Source: Caballeronia fortuita | Lineage (GTDB): Bacteria; Pseudomonadota; Gammaproteobacteria; Burkholderiales; Burkholderiaceae | Direction: 5' to 3' | DNA: 64,000 nucleotides | Assembly: GCF_001544835.2 (NCBI RefSeq) | Contig: NZ_FCNX02000002.1 | Coordinates: 434,001 to 498,000, forward strand | Made by a program: the position numbers and the translations under genes | In this document: positions 1-8,954 of the stretch, one piece after another | Numbering within the stretch: position 1 is the first letter of the stretch | Layout of the letters: the number at the start of each line of letters is the position of its first letter | The notes under the pieces: generated by a model | The model's database searches: none | The model's input: only the letters and a program-made list of their open reading frames with translations | What the model was told of the DNA's origin: nothing

Positions 1-263
1 GGCGACACCGCGCGTTCCAGCGACGCCAGCGCCGCGCGCAACGGCACGCGCAGACTTTGCGCGCGTGCGGTCGGACGCATGCCGCGCGGGCCAGGCAGAA
101 GCAAGGGATCGTCGAAGATATCGCGCAGCTTGGCCAGATGCACGCTCACGGACGGCTGCGAAAAATGAAGGCGCTCTGCGGCGCGCGTGACGTTCTGCTC
201 GTCGAGCAGGACATCGAGCGTGACGAGCAGATTGAGATCGAGCCTACGCAAGATATTATTCAT
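1..263 (-). CDS. LysR-family transcriptional regulator, N-terminal part (gene runs off the left edge)
   Basis: Translation from the ATG at 261-263 gives about 87 residues beginning MNNILRRLDLNLLVTLDVLL, a LysR winged helix-turn-helix: RAAERLHFSQPSVSVHLAKL is the recognition helix region (residues about 31-50). The ligand-binding domain and stop lie outside the window. It is divergent from the quinone reductase at 356, and the 92-bp spacer holds a short AT-rich palindrome, the usual layout for a LysR protein controlling its neighbour. The effector cannot be told from this fragment. Confidence 0.9.
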   Translation of the reverse strand, partial: MNNILRRLDLNLLVTLDVLLDEQNVTRAAERLHFSQPSVSVHLAKLRDIFDDPLLLPGPRGMRPTARAQSLRVPLRAALASLERAVS

Positions 264-283
264 GGCAATGCCTGTAATTTTCG

Positions 284-300
284 ATATTCATTTCCAATAT
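284..300. promoter_or_regulatory. Candidate LysR operator in divergent promoter region
   Basis: Perfect inverted repeat ATATT-N7-AATAT, containing a T-N11-A core, lies 56 bp upstream of the quinone reductase start and 21 bp upstream of the LysR start. The position and the T-N11-A form fit LysR binding sites. Assignment is by position and symmetry only. Confidence 0.45.
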
Positions 301-355
301 ACCCGCAGCGCCCCTATTCTTTGCTCCATTCCCGAATCGAAGTTGGAGAAAGACC

Positions 356-1132
356 ATGAATGTGCTAATCGTCTATGCCCATCCGGAACGCCGCTCGCTG
401 AACGGCGCCATCAACGATTTCACCGTCGAGCGCCTGCGCGCAAACGGTCATGACGTGCAAGTGTCCGACCTGTACGCGATGAACTGGAAAGCCCCGCTCG
501 ATGCGAACGACGTGCGCGAACGCAACGCCGATGCGCCCTTTCACGCGAGCCGCGACTCGAAACACGCATTCGCGAACGGCCTGCAAAGCCGCGACATCGA
601 AATGGAGCAGGACAAGCTGCGCTGGGCCGATGCGCTGATCCTGCAATTTCCGATGTGGTGGTTCTCCATGCCCGCGATCATGAAGGGCTGGGTCGAACGC
701 GTCTATGCCTATGGCTTCGGTTACGGCGTGGGCGAGCATTCGGACACGCACTGGGGCGACCGCTACGGCGAAGGCATGATGGCGGGCAAGCGCGCGATGA
801 TCGTCGTGACGACGGGTGGCTGGGAATCGCACTACAGCGCGCGCGGCATCAACGGACCCATCGACGACATTCTCTTTCCGATCCAGCACGGCGTGCTGTT
901 CTATCCGGGTTTCGACGTGCTGCCGCCCTTCGTTCTCTACGAGACGCATCGCATGGATGACGCGCGTCTGAAGGCCACATACGACGCGCTCGGCACGCGG
1001 CTCGATCGTCTCTGGGACGACACGCCCATCGCGTATCGCAAGCAGAATCACGGCGACTATGCGATTCCGCAACTCGTGCTGCGCGACGAGCTCGCAGCGG
1101 GCACGAGCGGCTTTGGCGCGCACATCGACTGA
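356..1132 (+). CDS. NAD(P)H:quinone oxidoreductase, flavodoxin-like fold (MdaB/KefF type)
   Basis: 258 residues of the Flavodoxin_2 family: MNVLIVYAHPERRSLNGA is the flavin-phosphate loop at the N-terminus, followed by FPMWWFSMPAIMKGWVERV (about 100-118), the family's aromatic signature, and VVTTGGWESHYSARG (about 150-164) near the isoalloxazine. These enzymes reduce quinones or other electrophiles by two electrons using FAD or FMN in the cytoplasm. The start follows TTGGAGAAAGACC. It is divergent from a LysR gene and followed by two glutathione S-transferases, which suggests an electrophile or quinone detoxification group. The exact substrate is not predictable. Confidence 0.88.
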   Translation: MNVLIVYAHPERRSLNGAINDFTVERLRANGHDVQVSDLYAMNWKAPLDANDVRERNADAPFHASRDSKHAFANGLQSRDIEMEQDKLRWADALILQFPMWWFSMPAIMKGWVERVYAYGFGYGVGEHSDTHWGDRYGEGMMAGKRAMIVVTTGGWESHYSARGINGPIDDILFPIQHGVLFYPGFDVLPPFVLYETHRMDDARLKATYDALGTRLDRLWDDTPIAYRKQNHGDYAIPQLVLRDELAAGTSGFGAHID

Positions 1133-1191
1133 GGACAAGCGCGAAACACGGCTAAGATGGATCCTTCGACAAGTACGGAGGAAGACATCGA

Positions 1192-1818
1192 ATGCTGACG
1201 ATCTGGGGTAGAGCCAACTCGGTCAACGTGCAGAAAGTGCTGTGGTGCTGCGACGAACTCGGGCTCGCGTATGAACGCATCGACGCGGGCCTGCAATTCG
1301 GGCGCAACAACGAGCCCGGCTATCTTGCGATGAACCCGATGGGCCGCGTGCCCACGCTGGTCGACGGCGACTTCGTGTTGTGGGAGTCGAACTCGATCAT
1401 CCGCTATCTCGCGATGCAATACGGCGCCGAGGGCACGCTCTATCCCGCAGAGCCGAAAGTGCGCGCGAGCGCGGACCGCTGGCTCGACTGGGCGCTCTCC
1501 ACGCTGCAACCCGCGGAACGTCCGCTCTTCTGGGGCTATATCCGCACGAGCGCCGCCGATCGCGATACGAAGCAGCTCGCCGCCGCCGCGAGCGAAGTCG
1601 AAAAACTCTGGCGCGTCATCGATACGCATCTGCAAGGCCGCGACTATCTCGAGGGCAACACCTTCACGCTCGCCGATCTCGTCATCGCCGCGTATGCGCG
1701 CCGCTGGTTCGGCATCGTCGAACTCGCGCGCCCCTCGCTCGCCGAACTCGAACGCTGGTACGTGGGCATCACACAGCGCCCGGGCTTCGCGCGTCACGTC
1801 GCGCCCGCGCTGACCTGA
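1192..1818 (+). CDS. Glutathione S-transferase
   Basis: 208 residues with an N-terminal thioredoxin-like domain (MLTIWGRANSVNVQKVLWCC; NPMGRVPTLVDGDFVLWESNSI, with the cis-Pro VPTL and the ES dipeptide that binds the glutathione gamma-glutamyl group) and an all-helical C-terminal domain with the FTLADLVIAAY capping motif. Ser10/Asn11 in the first loop are candidate thiol-stabilising residues. A good ribosome site (GGAGG) lies 8 bases before the ATG. It sits 15 bp before a second, different GST, and both probably form one unit with the quinone reductase. The electrophilic substrate is unknown. Confidence 0.9.
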   Translation: MLTIWGRANSVNVQKVLWCCDELGLAYERIDAGLQFGRNNEPGYLAMNPMGRVPTLVDGDFVLWESNSIIRYLAMQYGAEGTLYPAEPKVRASADRWLDWALSTLQPAERPLFWGYIRTSAADRDTKQLAAAASEVEKLWRVIDTHLQGRDYLEGNTFTLADLVIAAYARRWFGIVELARPSLAELERWYVGITQRPGFARHVAPALT

Positions 1819-1833
1819 ACGGGACGAATCGCC

Positions 1834-2469
1834 ATGACCATCGAACTGCATACATGGAACACGCCCAACGGACGCAAGATCAGCGTCGCGCTTGAGGAAA
1901 TGCAACTGCCGTACATCGTGAAGACGGTGAACATCACGAAGGGCGAACAGCATGCGCCCGAGTTTCTGCGCATCAGCCCGAACAACCGCATTCCGGCCAT
2001 CGTCGATCCAGACGGACCGGACAGCAAGCCCATCAGCGTGTTCGAGTCCGGCGCGATCCTGCTCTACCTCGGCGAGAAGACGGGCAAGTTCCTGCCCGCC
2101 AGTGTGCGCGATCGCGTGCCGGTGCTCGAATGGCTCATGTGGCAGATGGGCGGCTTCGGCCCAATGCCGGGACAAGTGCATCACTTCCGCATGGTCGAAG
2201 CGGAAAGCGACCGGCGTTATGGACTGAAGCGTTATTCCGACGAAACGCGCCGTCTCTATGGCGTCCTCGACAGGCGTCTCGCGCAAGTCGAATTTGTCGC
2301 CGGAGACTTGTCCATCGCCGATTTCGCGATTCTCGGCTGGGCGTGGCGGCACGAACGTCATCAGGTTTCGCTCGATGATTTTCCCAACGTCAAACGCTGG
2401 TACGAAGCGCTGTTCGCGCGTCCGGGCGTGAAGCGCGGCTTCGAAGTCAAGCTCGACGATCTCGTCTGA
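1834..2469 (+). CDS. Glutathione S-transferase, Nu class (YfcG/YghU-like)
   Basis: 211 residues. The N-terminus (TWNTPNGRKISVALEEM, then ISPNNRIPAIVDPDG and FESGAILLYLGEKTGKF) matches the Nu-class GSTs, which use glutathione for disulfide-bond reductase and peroxidase reactions through a Thr/Asn loop rather than Tyr or Ser. The C-terminal helical domain has SIADFAILGWAWRH. It is distinct from the GST upstream, so this is not a recent tandem duplication. The ribosome site is weak, and translation may depend on the preceding gene 15 bp away. Confidence 0.88.
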   Translation: MTIELHTWNTPNGRKISVALEEMQLPYIVKTVNITKGEQHAPEFLRISPNNRIPAIVDPDGPDSKPISVFESGAILLYLGEKTGKFLPASVRDRVPVLEWLMWQMGGFGPMPGQVHHFRMVEAESDRRYGLKRYSDETRRLYGVLDRRLAQVEFVAGDLSIADFAILGWAWRHERHQVSLDDFPNVKRWYEALFARPGVKRGFEVKLDDLV

Positions 2470-2589
2470 TCAGGGCAAACCATGAGAGGGAGCGTCAGGC
2501 TAACGTAAGTTGCGCGCGTGATAACGATCATCTAAGAAACCTGAGCGACACTGACGCCATTCCATAGATCCGCGCCCGAGGAGACAAGC

Positions 2590-4233
2590 ATGACCGCCAG
2601 CATGTACGACGATGGCCTTCCCAAAACGGCCGCCAACTTCGCGGCGCTGACGCCGCTCATGTTCATCGAGCGCGCGGCGACCGTGTATCCGGCGCGGCCC
2701 GCCATCGTGCACGGCGACGTGCGTCGCAACTGGGCCGAGACTTACGCGCGCACGCGGCGGCTCGCATCGGCGCTCGTGGCGCGCGGCATCGGCGTGGGCG
2801 ATACCGTCGCCGCGATGCTGCCGAACACGCCCGAAATGGTCGAAGCGCACTTCGGCGTGCCGATGACGGGTGCGGTGCTCAATACGCTCAACACCCGGCT
2901 CGACGCCGCCACCCTCGCGTTCATGCTCACGCATGGCGAGGCGAAGGCCGTGCTCGTCGATCGAGAGTTCGCGGACGTCATGCGTCGTGCGTTGAAAGAT
3001 GTGCCGCAGCGCGTGCTCGTCATCGATATCGACGATCCGCAGTACACGGGGAGCGGCGAAAGCATCGGCGAGATCGACTATGAAGCGCTGCTCGCGAGCG
3101 GCGATCCCGCATACGAATGGTCGCCGCCGCCGGACGAATGGAACGCCATCTGTCTGAACTACACGTCGGGCACGACGGGCAATCCAAAGGGCGTCGTCTA
3201 TCATCATCGCGGCGCGTACACGAATGCGGTGAGCAATATCCTCGAATGGGACATGCCAAAGCACGCCGTGTATCTGTGGACGCTGCCGATGTTCCATTGC
3301 AACGGCTGGTGTTTTCCGTGGACCGTCGCGGCGCGCGCGGGCGTGAACGTGTGTCTGCGCCGTGTCGATGCGCACAGCATCTTCGATCTCATTCGCAATG
3401 AAGGCGTCACGCATTATTGCGGCGCGCCCATCGTGCAGAACCTGCTCGTCAATGCGCCCGACAAGATGAAGGCCGGCATCCAGCAGAAGGTTCACGCGAT
3501 GGTCGCGGGCGCCGCCCCGCCCGCCGCGATGATCGAAGGCATGGAGCGCATGGGCTTCGAACTGACGCACGTGTACGGCCTCACCGAAGTCTATGGTCCG
3601 GCCACCGTCTGTCCGCAGCAGGCCGAATGGAGCGCACTCGATATCGGCGAGCGCGCGCGGCTCAATGCGCGGCAAGGCGTGCGTTATCACTTGCAGGATG
3701 CGGTCAGCGTGCGCGATCCGATATCGATGGAACGTGTGCCTTCCGATGGCGAGACCATCGGCGAGATCATGTTTCGCGGCAACATCACGATGAAGGGTTA
3801 TCTGAAGAATGCAACCGCGACCGAAGAAGCGTTTCGCGGCGGCTGGTTTCATACGGGCGATCTGGCCGTCGCGTATCCGGACGGTTACGTGCGCATCAAG
3901 GATCGCAGCAAGGACATCATCATTTCGGGCGGCGAGAATATTTCGAGCATCGAGGTCGAAGATGTGTTGTACCGGCATCCGGGCGTGCTGGCTGTCGCCG
4001 TCGTCGCGAAGCCGGATACGCGTTGGGGCGAGACGCCCTGCGCGTTCGTCGAACTGAAGAACGGCGCGCAGGCGAGCGCGGAAGAACTGATCGCGCATTG
4101 CAAGAAGCATCTCGCAGGCTTCAAGGTGCCGCGCGCTATCGAGTTCTGCGAGTTGCCGAAAACATCGACGGGCAAGATTCAGAAGTTCGAATTGCGCAAG
4201 CGCGCGGGCTCCGTCGCCGCAATCGACGTTTGA
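2590..4233 (+). CDS. Acyl-CoA synthetase (AMP-binding, medium-chain fatty acid or methylmercaptopropionate type)
   Basis: 547 residues, full length for a fatty-acyl-CoA ligase. The phosphate loop YTSGTTGNPKGVV is at about 188-200, the A5 motif HVYGLTEVYGP at about 322, the GD motif GWFHTGDLAV at about 418, the hinge IKDRSKDIIISGGENISS at about 437, and the catalytic lysine in PKTSTGKIQKFELRKR near the C-terminus. It makes an acyl-CoA from a carboxylate, ATP and CoA through an acyl-AMP. The sequence type resembles the DmdB/medium-chain ligase group; which acid is used is inference. GAGGAG precedes the start. It overlaps or abuts the hydratase-like gene downstream, so the two act in one acyl-CoA pathway. 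Confidence 0.9.
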   Translation: MTASMYDDGLPKTAANFAALTPLMFIERAATVYPARPAIVHGDVRRNWAETYARTRRLASALVARGIGVGDTVAAMLPNTPEMVEAHFGVPMTGAVLNTLNTRLDAATLAFMLTHGEAKAVLVDREFADVMRRALKDVPQRVLVIDIDDPQYTGSGESIGEIDYEALLASGDPAYEWSPPPDEWNAICLNYTSGTTGNPKGVVYHHRGAYTNAVSNILEWDMPKHAVYLWTLPMFHCNGWCFPWTVAARAGVNVCLRRVDAHSIFDLIRNEGVTHYCGAPIVQNLLVNAPDKMKAGIQQKVHAMVAGAAPPAAMIEGMERMGFELTHVYGLTEVYGPATVCPQQAEWSALDIGERARLNARQGVRYHLQDAVSVRDPISMERVPSDGETIGEIMFRGNITMKGYLKNATATEEAFRGGWFHTGDLAVAYPDGYVRIKDRSKDIIISGGENISSIEVEDVLYRHPGVLAVAVVAKPDTRWGETPCAFVELKNGAQASAEELIAHCKKHLAGFKVPRAIEFCELPKTSTGKIQKFELRKRAGSVAAIDV

Positions 4234-4247
4234 TGAAGGACACGACA

Positions 4248-5027
4248 ATGAGCGACCTCGTACTGATCGAGCGCGATGCGTATGACGTGAAAGGCGCCGT
4301 CAAGTTGACGATGAATCGGCCCGGCGCGTTCAACGCGTTGTCCGAAGCGATGCTCGACGCGCTCGAACGCGCGCTGAAAGAATTAGCCCAATCGGATGCG
4401 CGCGTCGTCGTGCTTGCGGGCGAAGGCCGCGCGTTCTGCGCGGGCCACGATTTGAAAGAGATGCGCGCGGAGCCTGCCATCGATTATTATCGCGAGCTTT
4501 TCGCGCGCTGCTCGCGCATGATGCTGACCATTCAGCGCATGCCGCAGCCGGTGATCGCGCGGGTGCAAGGCATTGCGACGGCGGCGGGTTGTCAGCTCGT
4601 CGCGATGTGCGATCTCGCGGTTGCATCGAGCGAGGCGCGCTTCGCGGTATCGGGCGTGAATCTCGGGCTCTTCTGCGCGACGCCCGGCGTGGCCCTGTCG
4701 CGCAACGTAGCGCGCAAGGCGGCGTTCGAAATGCTCGTCACGGGCGAGTTCATCGATGCGGCCACCGCGCGCGAACGCGGCCTCGTGAATCGCGTCGCAT
4801 CGCCGGACGAACTCGACGATGCCGTGCGCTCGCTTGCCGCGACCATCGCCGCCAAACCGCGCGAAGCGGTCGCGGCGGGCAAGGGTTTGTTCTATCGGCA
4901 ACTCGAAAGCGGCATCGAGGCTGCATACGCGCTCGCATCGGAAACGATGGCCTGCAACATGATGGAAGACGCCACGCTCGAAGGCACGCAAGCCTTCATC
5001 GAAAAACGCGCGCCGCGCTGGAAGTGA
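4248..5027 (+). CDS. Enoyl-CoA hydratase/isomerase family protein (ECHDC3-like)
   Basis: 259 residues of the crotonase fold. The first oxyanion-hole segment is GRAFCAGHDLKEM (about 64-76) and the second RVQGIATAAGCQLVA (about 105-119). The segment after it reads VNLGLFCATPGVAL, where classical hydratases have a catalytic glutamate (GLFPEGG type), so one canonical acid is missing, as in ECHDC3-type proteins; the reaction may not be simple hydration. I chose the ATG at 4248 because AAGGA lies 7 bases before it; an ATG at 4233 overlapping the previous stop (TGATG) is the alternative. Operon with the acyl-CoA synthetase. Confidence 0.85.
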   Translation: MSDLVLIERDAYDVKGAVKLTMNRPGAFNALSEAMLDALERALKELAQSDARVVVLAGEGRAFCAGHDLKEMRAEPAIDYYRELFARCSRMMLTIQRMPQPVIARVQGIATAAGCQLVAMCDLAVASSEARFAVSGVNLGLFCATPGVALSRNVARKAAFEMLVTGEFIDAATARERGLVNRVASPDELDDAVRSLAATIAAKPREAVAAGKGLFYRQLESGIEAAYALASETMACNMMEDATLEGTQAFIEKRAPRWK

Positions 5028-5030
5028 CGC

Positions 5031-5420
5031 TCAGCTCACATGCTCGACCGGATGTTCGTCGAGCCACGCGTTCTCTTCGTCGCTATAGAGACGCGAGCGC
5101 GTGAGAAAGCGCAGCCCGCTCGGGCGCTCCAATGAAAACATGCCGCCGTTGCCCGGCACCGCGTCGATGATGAGCTGCGTGTGCTGCCAGTATTCGTATT
5201 GCGATCCGGTCATGTAGAACGGCACGCCGCCGATCGCGCCCAGCTTCACGTCCGAGCCGCCGACCATGAATTCGTTGACCGGAAAGCACATCGGCGCGCT
5301 GCCGTCGCAGCATCCGCCGGATTGATGGAACAGCACGTCGCCGTGTTCGGCCTTGAGCTTCTCGATCAGGTCGATGGCGGCCGGGGTCGCGGTCACGCGC
5401 AGCACTTCCTGTTCACTCAT
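5031..5420 (-). CDS. DUF779 family protein linked to aldehyde dehydrogenase
   Basis: 129 residues. The protein has HQSGGCCDGSAPMCFP at about 32-47, a Cys-rich stretch typical of DUF779, and a C-terminal FLTRSRLYSDEENAW segment. DUF779 genes are repeatedly found beside aldehyde dehydrogenases of the acetaldehyde type, as here, where it lies 53 bp downstream of one on the same strand; the biochemical role is not established and the three cysteines suggest metal or thiol chemistry. Start taken at the ATG after GGGGACATC rather than the in-frame codon at 5438. It is convergent with the hydratase-like gene, 3 bp apart, with no terminator visible. Confidence 0.88.
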   Translation of the reverse strand: MSEQEVLRVTATPAAIDLIEKLKAEHGDVLFHQSGGCCDGSAPMCFPVNEFMVGGSDVKLGAIGGVPFYMTGSQYEYWQHTQLIIDAVPGNGGMFSLERPSGLRFLTRSRLYSDEENAWLDEHPVEHVS

Positions 5421-5473
5421 GATGTCCCCGTCGTTCAAGCGGGCCGCCGCATCGATACGGCGGCCCCCGCACT

Positions 5474-6994
5474 TTAGAAGAAGCCGAGCGGCTTGTCGCT
5501 ATAGCTGACGAGCATGTTCTTCGTCTGCTGATAGTGGTCGAGCATCATCTTGTGATTCTCACGTCCGATGCCCGACTGCTTGTAGCCGCCGAACGCTGCG
5601 TGCGCCGGATACGCGTGATAGCAGTTGGTCCACACGCGGCCCGCCTGGATCGCGCGGCCGAAGCGATACGCCCGCGTGCCGTCGCGCGTCCACACGCCCG
5701 CGCCGAGACCGTAGAGCGTATCGTTCGCGATTTCGAGCGCTTCTTCCTCGGTCTTGAACGTCGTCACGGAAAGCACCGGCCCGAAGATTTCTTCCTGGAA
5801 GATGCGCATCTTGTTGTGGCCTTTGAAGACCGTCGGCTTGATGTAGTAGCCGTTCTTCAATTCGCCATCGAACGTGGCGCGCTCGCCGCCGGAAAGACAC
5901 TTCGCGCCTTCCTGCTTGCCGAGATCGATGTACGACAGGATCTTCTCCAGTTGCTCCTGCGAAGCCTGCGCGCCGATCATCGTCTTCGTGTCGAGCGGAT
6001 GTCCCTGCGCGATGGCCGCGACGCGCTTCAACGCGCGCTCCATGAAGCGCTCGTAGATCGATTCCTGCACGAGCGCGCGCGACGGACATGTGCACACTTC
6101 GCCCTGATTCAGCGCGAACATGGTGAAGCCTTCGAGCGCCTTGTCGAAGAAGCTGTCGTCGGCGTTGAGCACGTCGTCGAAGAAGATGTTCGGACTCTTG
6201 CCGCCCAGTTCGAGCGTGACGGGAATCAGGTTCTGGCTCGCGTACTGCATGATGAGGCGGCCCGTCGTGGTCTCGCCGGTGAACGCGATCTTCGCGATGC
6301 GCTTGTTCGATGCGAGCGGCTTGCCCGCTTCCAGACCGAAGCCGTTGACGACATTGAGCACGCCCGGCGGCAACAGGTCTCCGATGATTTCGAGCAGCAC
6401 GAGAATCGACGCGGGCGTCTGCTCTGCCGGCTTAAGCACGACGCAGTTGCCGGCCGCGAGCGCGGGCGCGAGCTTCCACACGGCCATCAAAATCGGGAAA
6501 TTCCACGGAATGATCTGCCCGACGACGCCGAGCGGCTCGTGGAAGTGATACGCGACCGTGTCGTGATCGATCTCCGATATACCGCCTTCCTGCGAACGCG
6601 CCGCGCTCGCGAAATAGCGGAAGTGATCGATCGCGAGCGGGATATCGGCGGCCATCGTCTCGCGCAGCGGCTTGCCGTTGTCGATCGATTCCGCGACGGC
6701 GAGACGCGTCAGGTTCTGCTCCATGCGATCGGCGAGCTTGAGCAGCAGGTTCGCGCGATCGGTGACGGAGGTTCGTCCCCATGACGCCTTCGCTGCATGC
6801 GCGGCATCGAGCGCGGCTTCGATATCGGCTTCGCGCGAACGCGGGATCGACGTGAACGGCTCGCCGGTGATCGGCGAGATGTTGTCGAAATACTCGCCGC
6901 CCGCGGGCGGCACCCACTTGCCGCCGATGAAGTTGCCGTACTGCTTCTTGTACGGATATTCGGTGCTCAGGAACTGCATCTCTGCGTGATTCAT
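5474..6994 (-). CDS. NAD-dependent aldehyde dehydrogenase (acetaldehyde type, AcoD/ExaC-like)
   Basis: 506 residues, the usual length. The Rossmann and active-site motifs are present: [19 protein letters not shown] with the catalytic Asn, [14 protein letters not shown] with the general-base Glu, and [14 protein letters not shown] with the nucleophilic Cys. The C-terminal end [17 protein letters not shown] is typical of the exospore/acetaldehyde group. It oxidises a short aldehyde to the acid with NAD. The start at 6994 has GAGGAG 10 bases upstream; an in-frame start at 7021 is less likely. Upstream lie a sigma-54-type promoter and a palindrome, so induction by an enhancer-binding protein is likely. 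Operon with DUF779. Confidence 0.93.
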   Translation of the reverse strand: MNHAEMQFLSTEYPYKKQYGNFIGGKWVPPAGGEYFDNISPITGEPFTSIPRSREADIEAALDAAHAAKASWGRTSVTDRANLLLKLADRMEQNLTRLAVAESIDNGKPLRETMAADIPLAIDHFRYFASAARSQEGGISEIDHDTVAYHFHEPLGVVGQIIPWNFPILMAVWKLAPALAAGNCVVLKPAEQTPASILVLLEIIGDLLPPGVLNVVNGFGLEAGKPLASNKRIAKIAFTGETTTGRLIMQYASQNLIPVTLELGGKSPNIFFDDVLNADDSFFDKALEGFTMFALNQGEVCTCPSRALVQESIYERFMERALKRVAAIAQGHPLDTKTMIGAQASQEQLEKILSYIDLGKQEGAKCLSGGERATFDGELKNGYYIKPTVFKGHNKMRIFQEEIFGPVLSVTTFKTEEEALEIANDTLYGLGAGVWTRDGTRAYRFGRAIQAGRVWTNCYHAYPAHAAFGGYKQSGIGRENHKMMLDHYQQTKNMLVSYSDKPLGFF

Positions 6995-7065
6995 TTCTAT
7001 GTGCTCCTCGCATGTCGACATGAACGGGCCGGCACTGCCGATGTCCGGCGCCGGTCGTTCCTGTT

Positions 7066-7081
7066 TGCGAGTTCCATGCCA
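7066..7081 (-). promoter_or_regulatory. Putative sigma-54 (RpoN) -24/-12 promoter for aldehyde dehydrogenase
   Basis: On the minus strand the sequence reads TGGCATG-GAAC-TCGCA. Compared with the RpoN consensus TGGCACG-N4-TTGCA it has two mismatches and keeps the essential GG-N10-GC spacing. It would start transcription about 60 bases before the aldehyde dehydrogenase ATG, which is a plausible leader length. Confidence 0.6.
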
Positions 7082-7171
7082 TCGCGCGGCACGTCGCGCC
7101 GATCGGGCGCGAGCCGCATCGTCATGCGGTTTCGCGGGTCATCGTCAGGGTTTGTACGAGGGCGCTTTGCC

Positions 7172-7190
7172 GTGTTCACATTCGGAACAC
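7172..7190. promoter_or_regulatory. Upstream activator palindrome GTGTTC-N7-GAACAC
   Basis: Perfect 6-bp arms with a 7-bp spacer, centred about 125 bp upstream of the start expected from the sigma-54-type promoter at 7066-7081. This is the distance range at which enhancer-binding proteins act. A single matching half-site is found about 110 bp further away. The regulator itself is not in the window. Confidence 0.5.
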
Positions 7191-7535
7191 CTGCCCCGCG
7201 CTGTAGCGATGCGATACAGACGCCGCCCACACTCGAATCGCCGCGCAAACCGCCGATGCGCTGCGGGCAAACGCTTATGGCACGAGTGTTCATATTGCAA
7301 AGCCTTACGCACTTGTCTATGGTCATGCCAGCCGTGGCAAAGCGTCGCACTCATATGTCGTTCCATCGCATGTTTGGGCGGCGCGAAATGGCCTTGCGCA
7401 CGCGCGATGCAAATCGTATCGCCGCGCGCATGACCACGGCGGGCTGCTGGCCGGCGACCCCGGACGGCACCTCAACGCAATCGATGCAAACGATGAGCGC
7501 GCACGTGAGAGACATGACGCGCCACGGAGACCACC

Positions 7536-8933
7536 ATGAACAGCACCATCAATAGAGGGGCCGCGCACGGCCCGACAGGCTTTTTCTCCAAGGAGGCGAC
7601 CATCGCCCGGCCGGGTTTCTCGCGCTGGATGGTGCCGCCCGCCGCGCTGGCTGTTCACCTGTGCATCGGGCAGGCTTACGCGTTCTCGGTGTTCAATGCG
7701 CCGCTCACGAAGATCATCGGCATCACGAAGTCCGCGCCGGATGACTGGACGCTCACGACGCTCGGCTGGATCTTCTCGCTCGCCATCGTGTTTCTCGGCT
7801 TGTCCGCCGCGTTCGCGGGCAAGTGGCTGGAGAAGGTCGGCCCGCGCCGCACGATGTTCACCGCGGCCTGCTGCTTCGGCGGCGGCTTTCTGGTCTCGGC
7901 GCTCGGCGTCTATCTGCATCAGATCTGGCTGCTGTATCTCGGCTATGGCGTGATCGGCGGCATCGGACTCGGGCTCGGCTATGTGTCGCCGGTATCGACG
8001 CTGATCCGCTGGTTCCCGGACCGTCGCGGCATGGCGACCGGCATGGCGATCATGGGCTTCGGCGGCGGCGCGATGATCGCCGCGCCCGGCTCCGTCGCGC
8101 TGATGAACCACTTCAAGAGCGCGACGAGCGCGGGCGTTGCCGAAACGTTCGTCGTGCTCGGCGTGCTCTATTTCATCTCGATGACCATCGGCGCGCTCGC
8201 GATCCGCATCCCGCCGAAGGACTGGAAGCCCGCTGGCTGGACGCCGCCGACGACCGCCAAGAAGATGATCACGAAGAACCACGTGCATATCGATCAGGCG
8301 CTGAAGACGCCGCAGTTCTATCTGCTGTGGCTCGTCCTGTTCCTGAACGTGACGGCGGGCATCGGCGTGCTCGGCCAGGCATCGGTGATGATTCAGGAAA
8401 GCTTCAAGGCGTCGATCACGGCGGGCGCGGCGGCGGGTTTCGTCGGGCTGCTGTCGCTCTTCAACATGGGCGGTCGATTCGTGTGGGCGTCGGCGTCGGA
8501 CTGGATCGGGCGCAAGAACACGTACTTCGTCTTCTTCGCGCTCGGCGCGGTGCTGTACTTCCTCGTGCCGCAGTTCGCGGGCGCGGGCAACATCGCGCTC
8601 TTCGTGCTGGCATACGGCATCATCCTGTCGATGTACGGCGGCGGCTTCGCGACGATCCCCGCGTATCTCGCGGACATGTTCGGCACGGCGTTCGTCGGCG
8701 GCATTCACGGGCGGCTTCTGACCGCGTGGGCGGCGGCGGGCGTCGCGGGTCCGGTGCTCGTGAACTACGTGCGCGCGTTTCAGGTGTCGCACGGCGTCGT
8801 CGGCGCGGCGGCTTACACGATGACGCTGCACATCATGGCGGGCCTGCTCGTCATCGGCTTCGTCTGCAATCTGCTCGTCTCGCGCGTGCACGAGAAGCAT
8901 CATATGAACATGTCGGCGCAGACCGCCATTTGA
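7536..8933 (+). CDS. MFS transporter, oxalate/formate antiporter (OFA) family
   Basis: 465 residues with about twelve hydrophobic segments. The N-terminal LCIGQAYAFSVFNAPL and the loop KWLEKVGPRRTM are typical of the OxlT/YhjX group; GYVSPVSTLIRWFPDRRGMATG is the family's strongest motif (about 149-170). A charged cytoplasmic loop at about 229-255 separates the two halves. OFA carriers exchange or import small carboxylates at the inner membrane. The substrate here is unknown and need not be oxalate. It is followed 21 bp later by a 45-residue membrane protein that is probably its partner. Confidence 0.9.
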   Translation: MNSTINRGAAHGPTGFFSKEATIARPGFSRWMVPPAALAVHLCIGQAYAFSVFNAPLTKIIGITKSAPDDWTLTTLGWIFSLAIVFLGLSAAFAGKWLEKVGPRRTMFTAACCFGGGFLVSALGVYLHQIWLLYLGYGVIGGIGLGLGYVSPVSTLIRWFPDRRGMATGMAIMGFGGGAMIAAPGSVALMNHFKSATSAGVAETFVVLGVLYFISMTIGALAIRIPPKDWKPAGWTPPTTAKKMITKNHVHIDQALKTPQFYLLWLVLFLNVTAGIGVLGQASVMIQESFKASITAGAAAGFVGLLSLFNMGGRFVWASASDWIGRKNTYFVFFALGAVLYFLVPQFAGAGNIALFVLAYGIILSMYGGGFATIPAYLADMFGTAFVGGIHGRLLTAWAAAGVAGPVLVNYVRAFQVSHGVVGAAAYTMTLHIMAGLLVIGFVCNLLVSRVHEKHHMNMSAQTAI

Positions 8934-8954
8934 GCGTCAACGAGGAGATTCGCG

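Larger units (their letters stand above)
6995..7535. other. 541-bp divergent regulatory region between aldehyde dehydrogenase and MFS gene
   Basis: No convincing coding sequence. It carries the sigma-54-type element (7066-7081) and the GTGTTC palindrome (7172-7190) listed separately. Other inverted repeats are CTGTA-N9-TACAG at 7201-7219 and TGCCA-N4-TGGCA at 7326-7339. A further GTGTTC half-site occurs at 7286-7291. The size and density of symmetry elements are high for a simple divergent promoter. Confidence 0.6.

Noticed and set aside
2500..4248. 582-codon open frame on the minus strand
   Set aside because: Antisense shadow of the acyl-CoA synthetase. The translation is rich in Arg, His and Ala, with no recognisable domain; the plus strand has complete ligase motifs.
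7278..7293. Plus-strand TGGCACG-AGTG-TTCAT as a second sigma-54 promoter for the MFS gene
   Set aside because: The -24 part is perfect but the -12 part has CA instead of GC, and it lies 250 bp from the gene.
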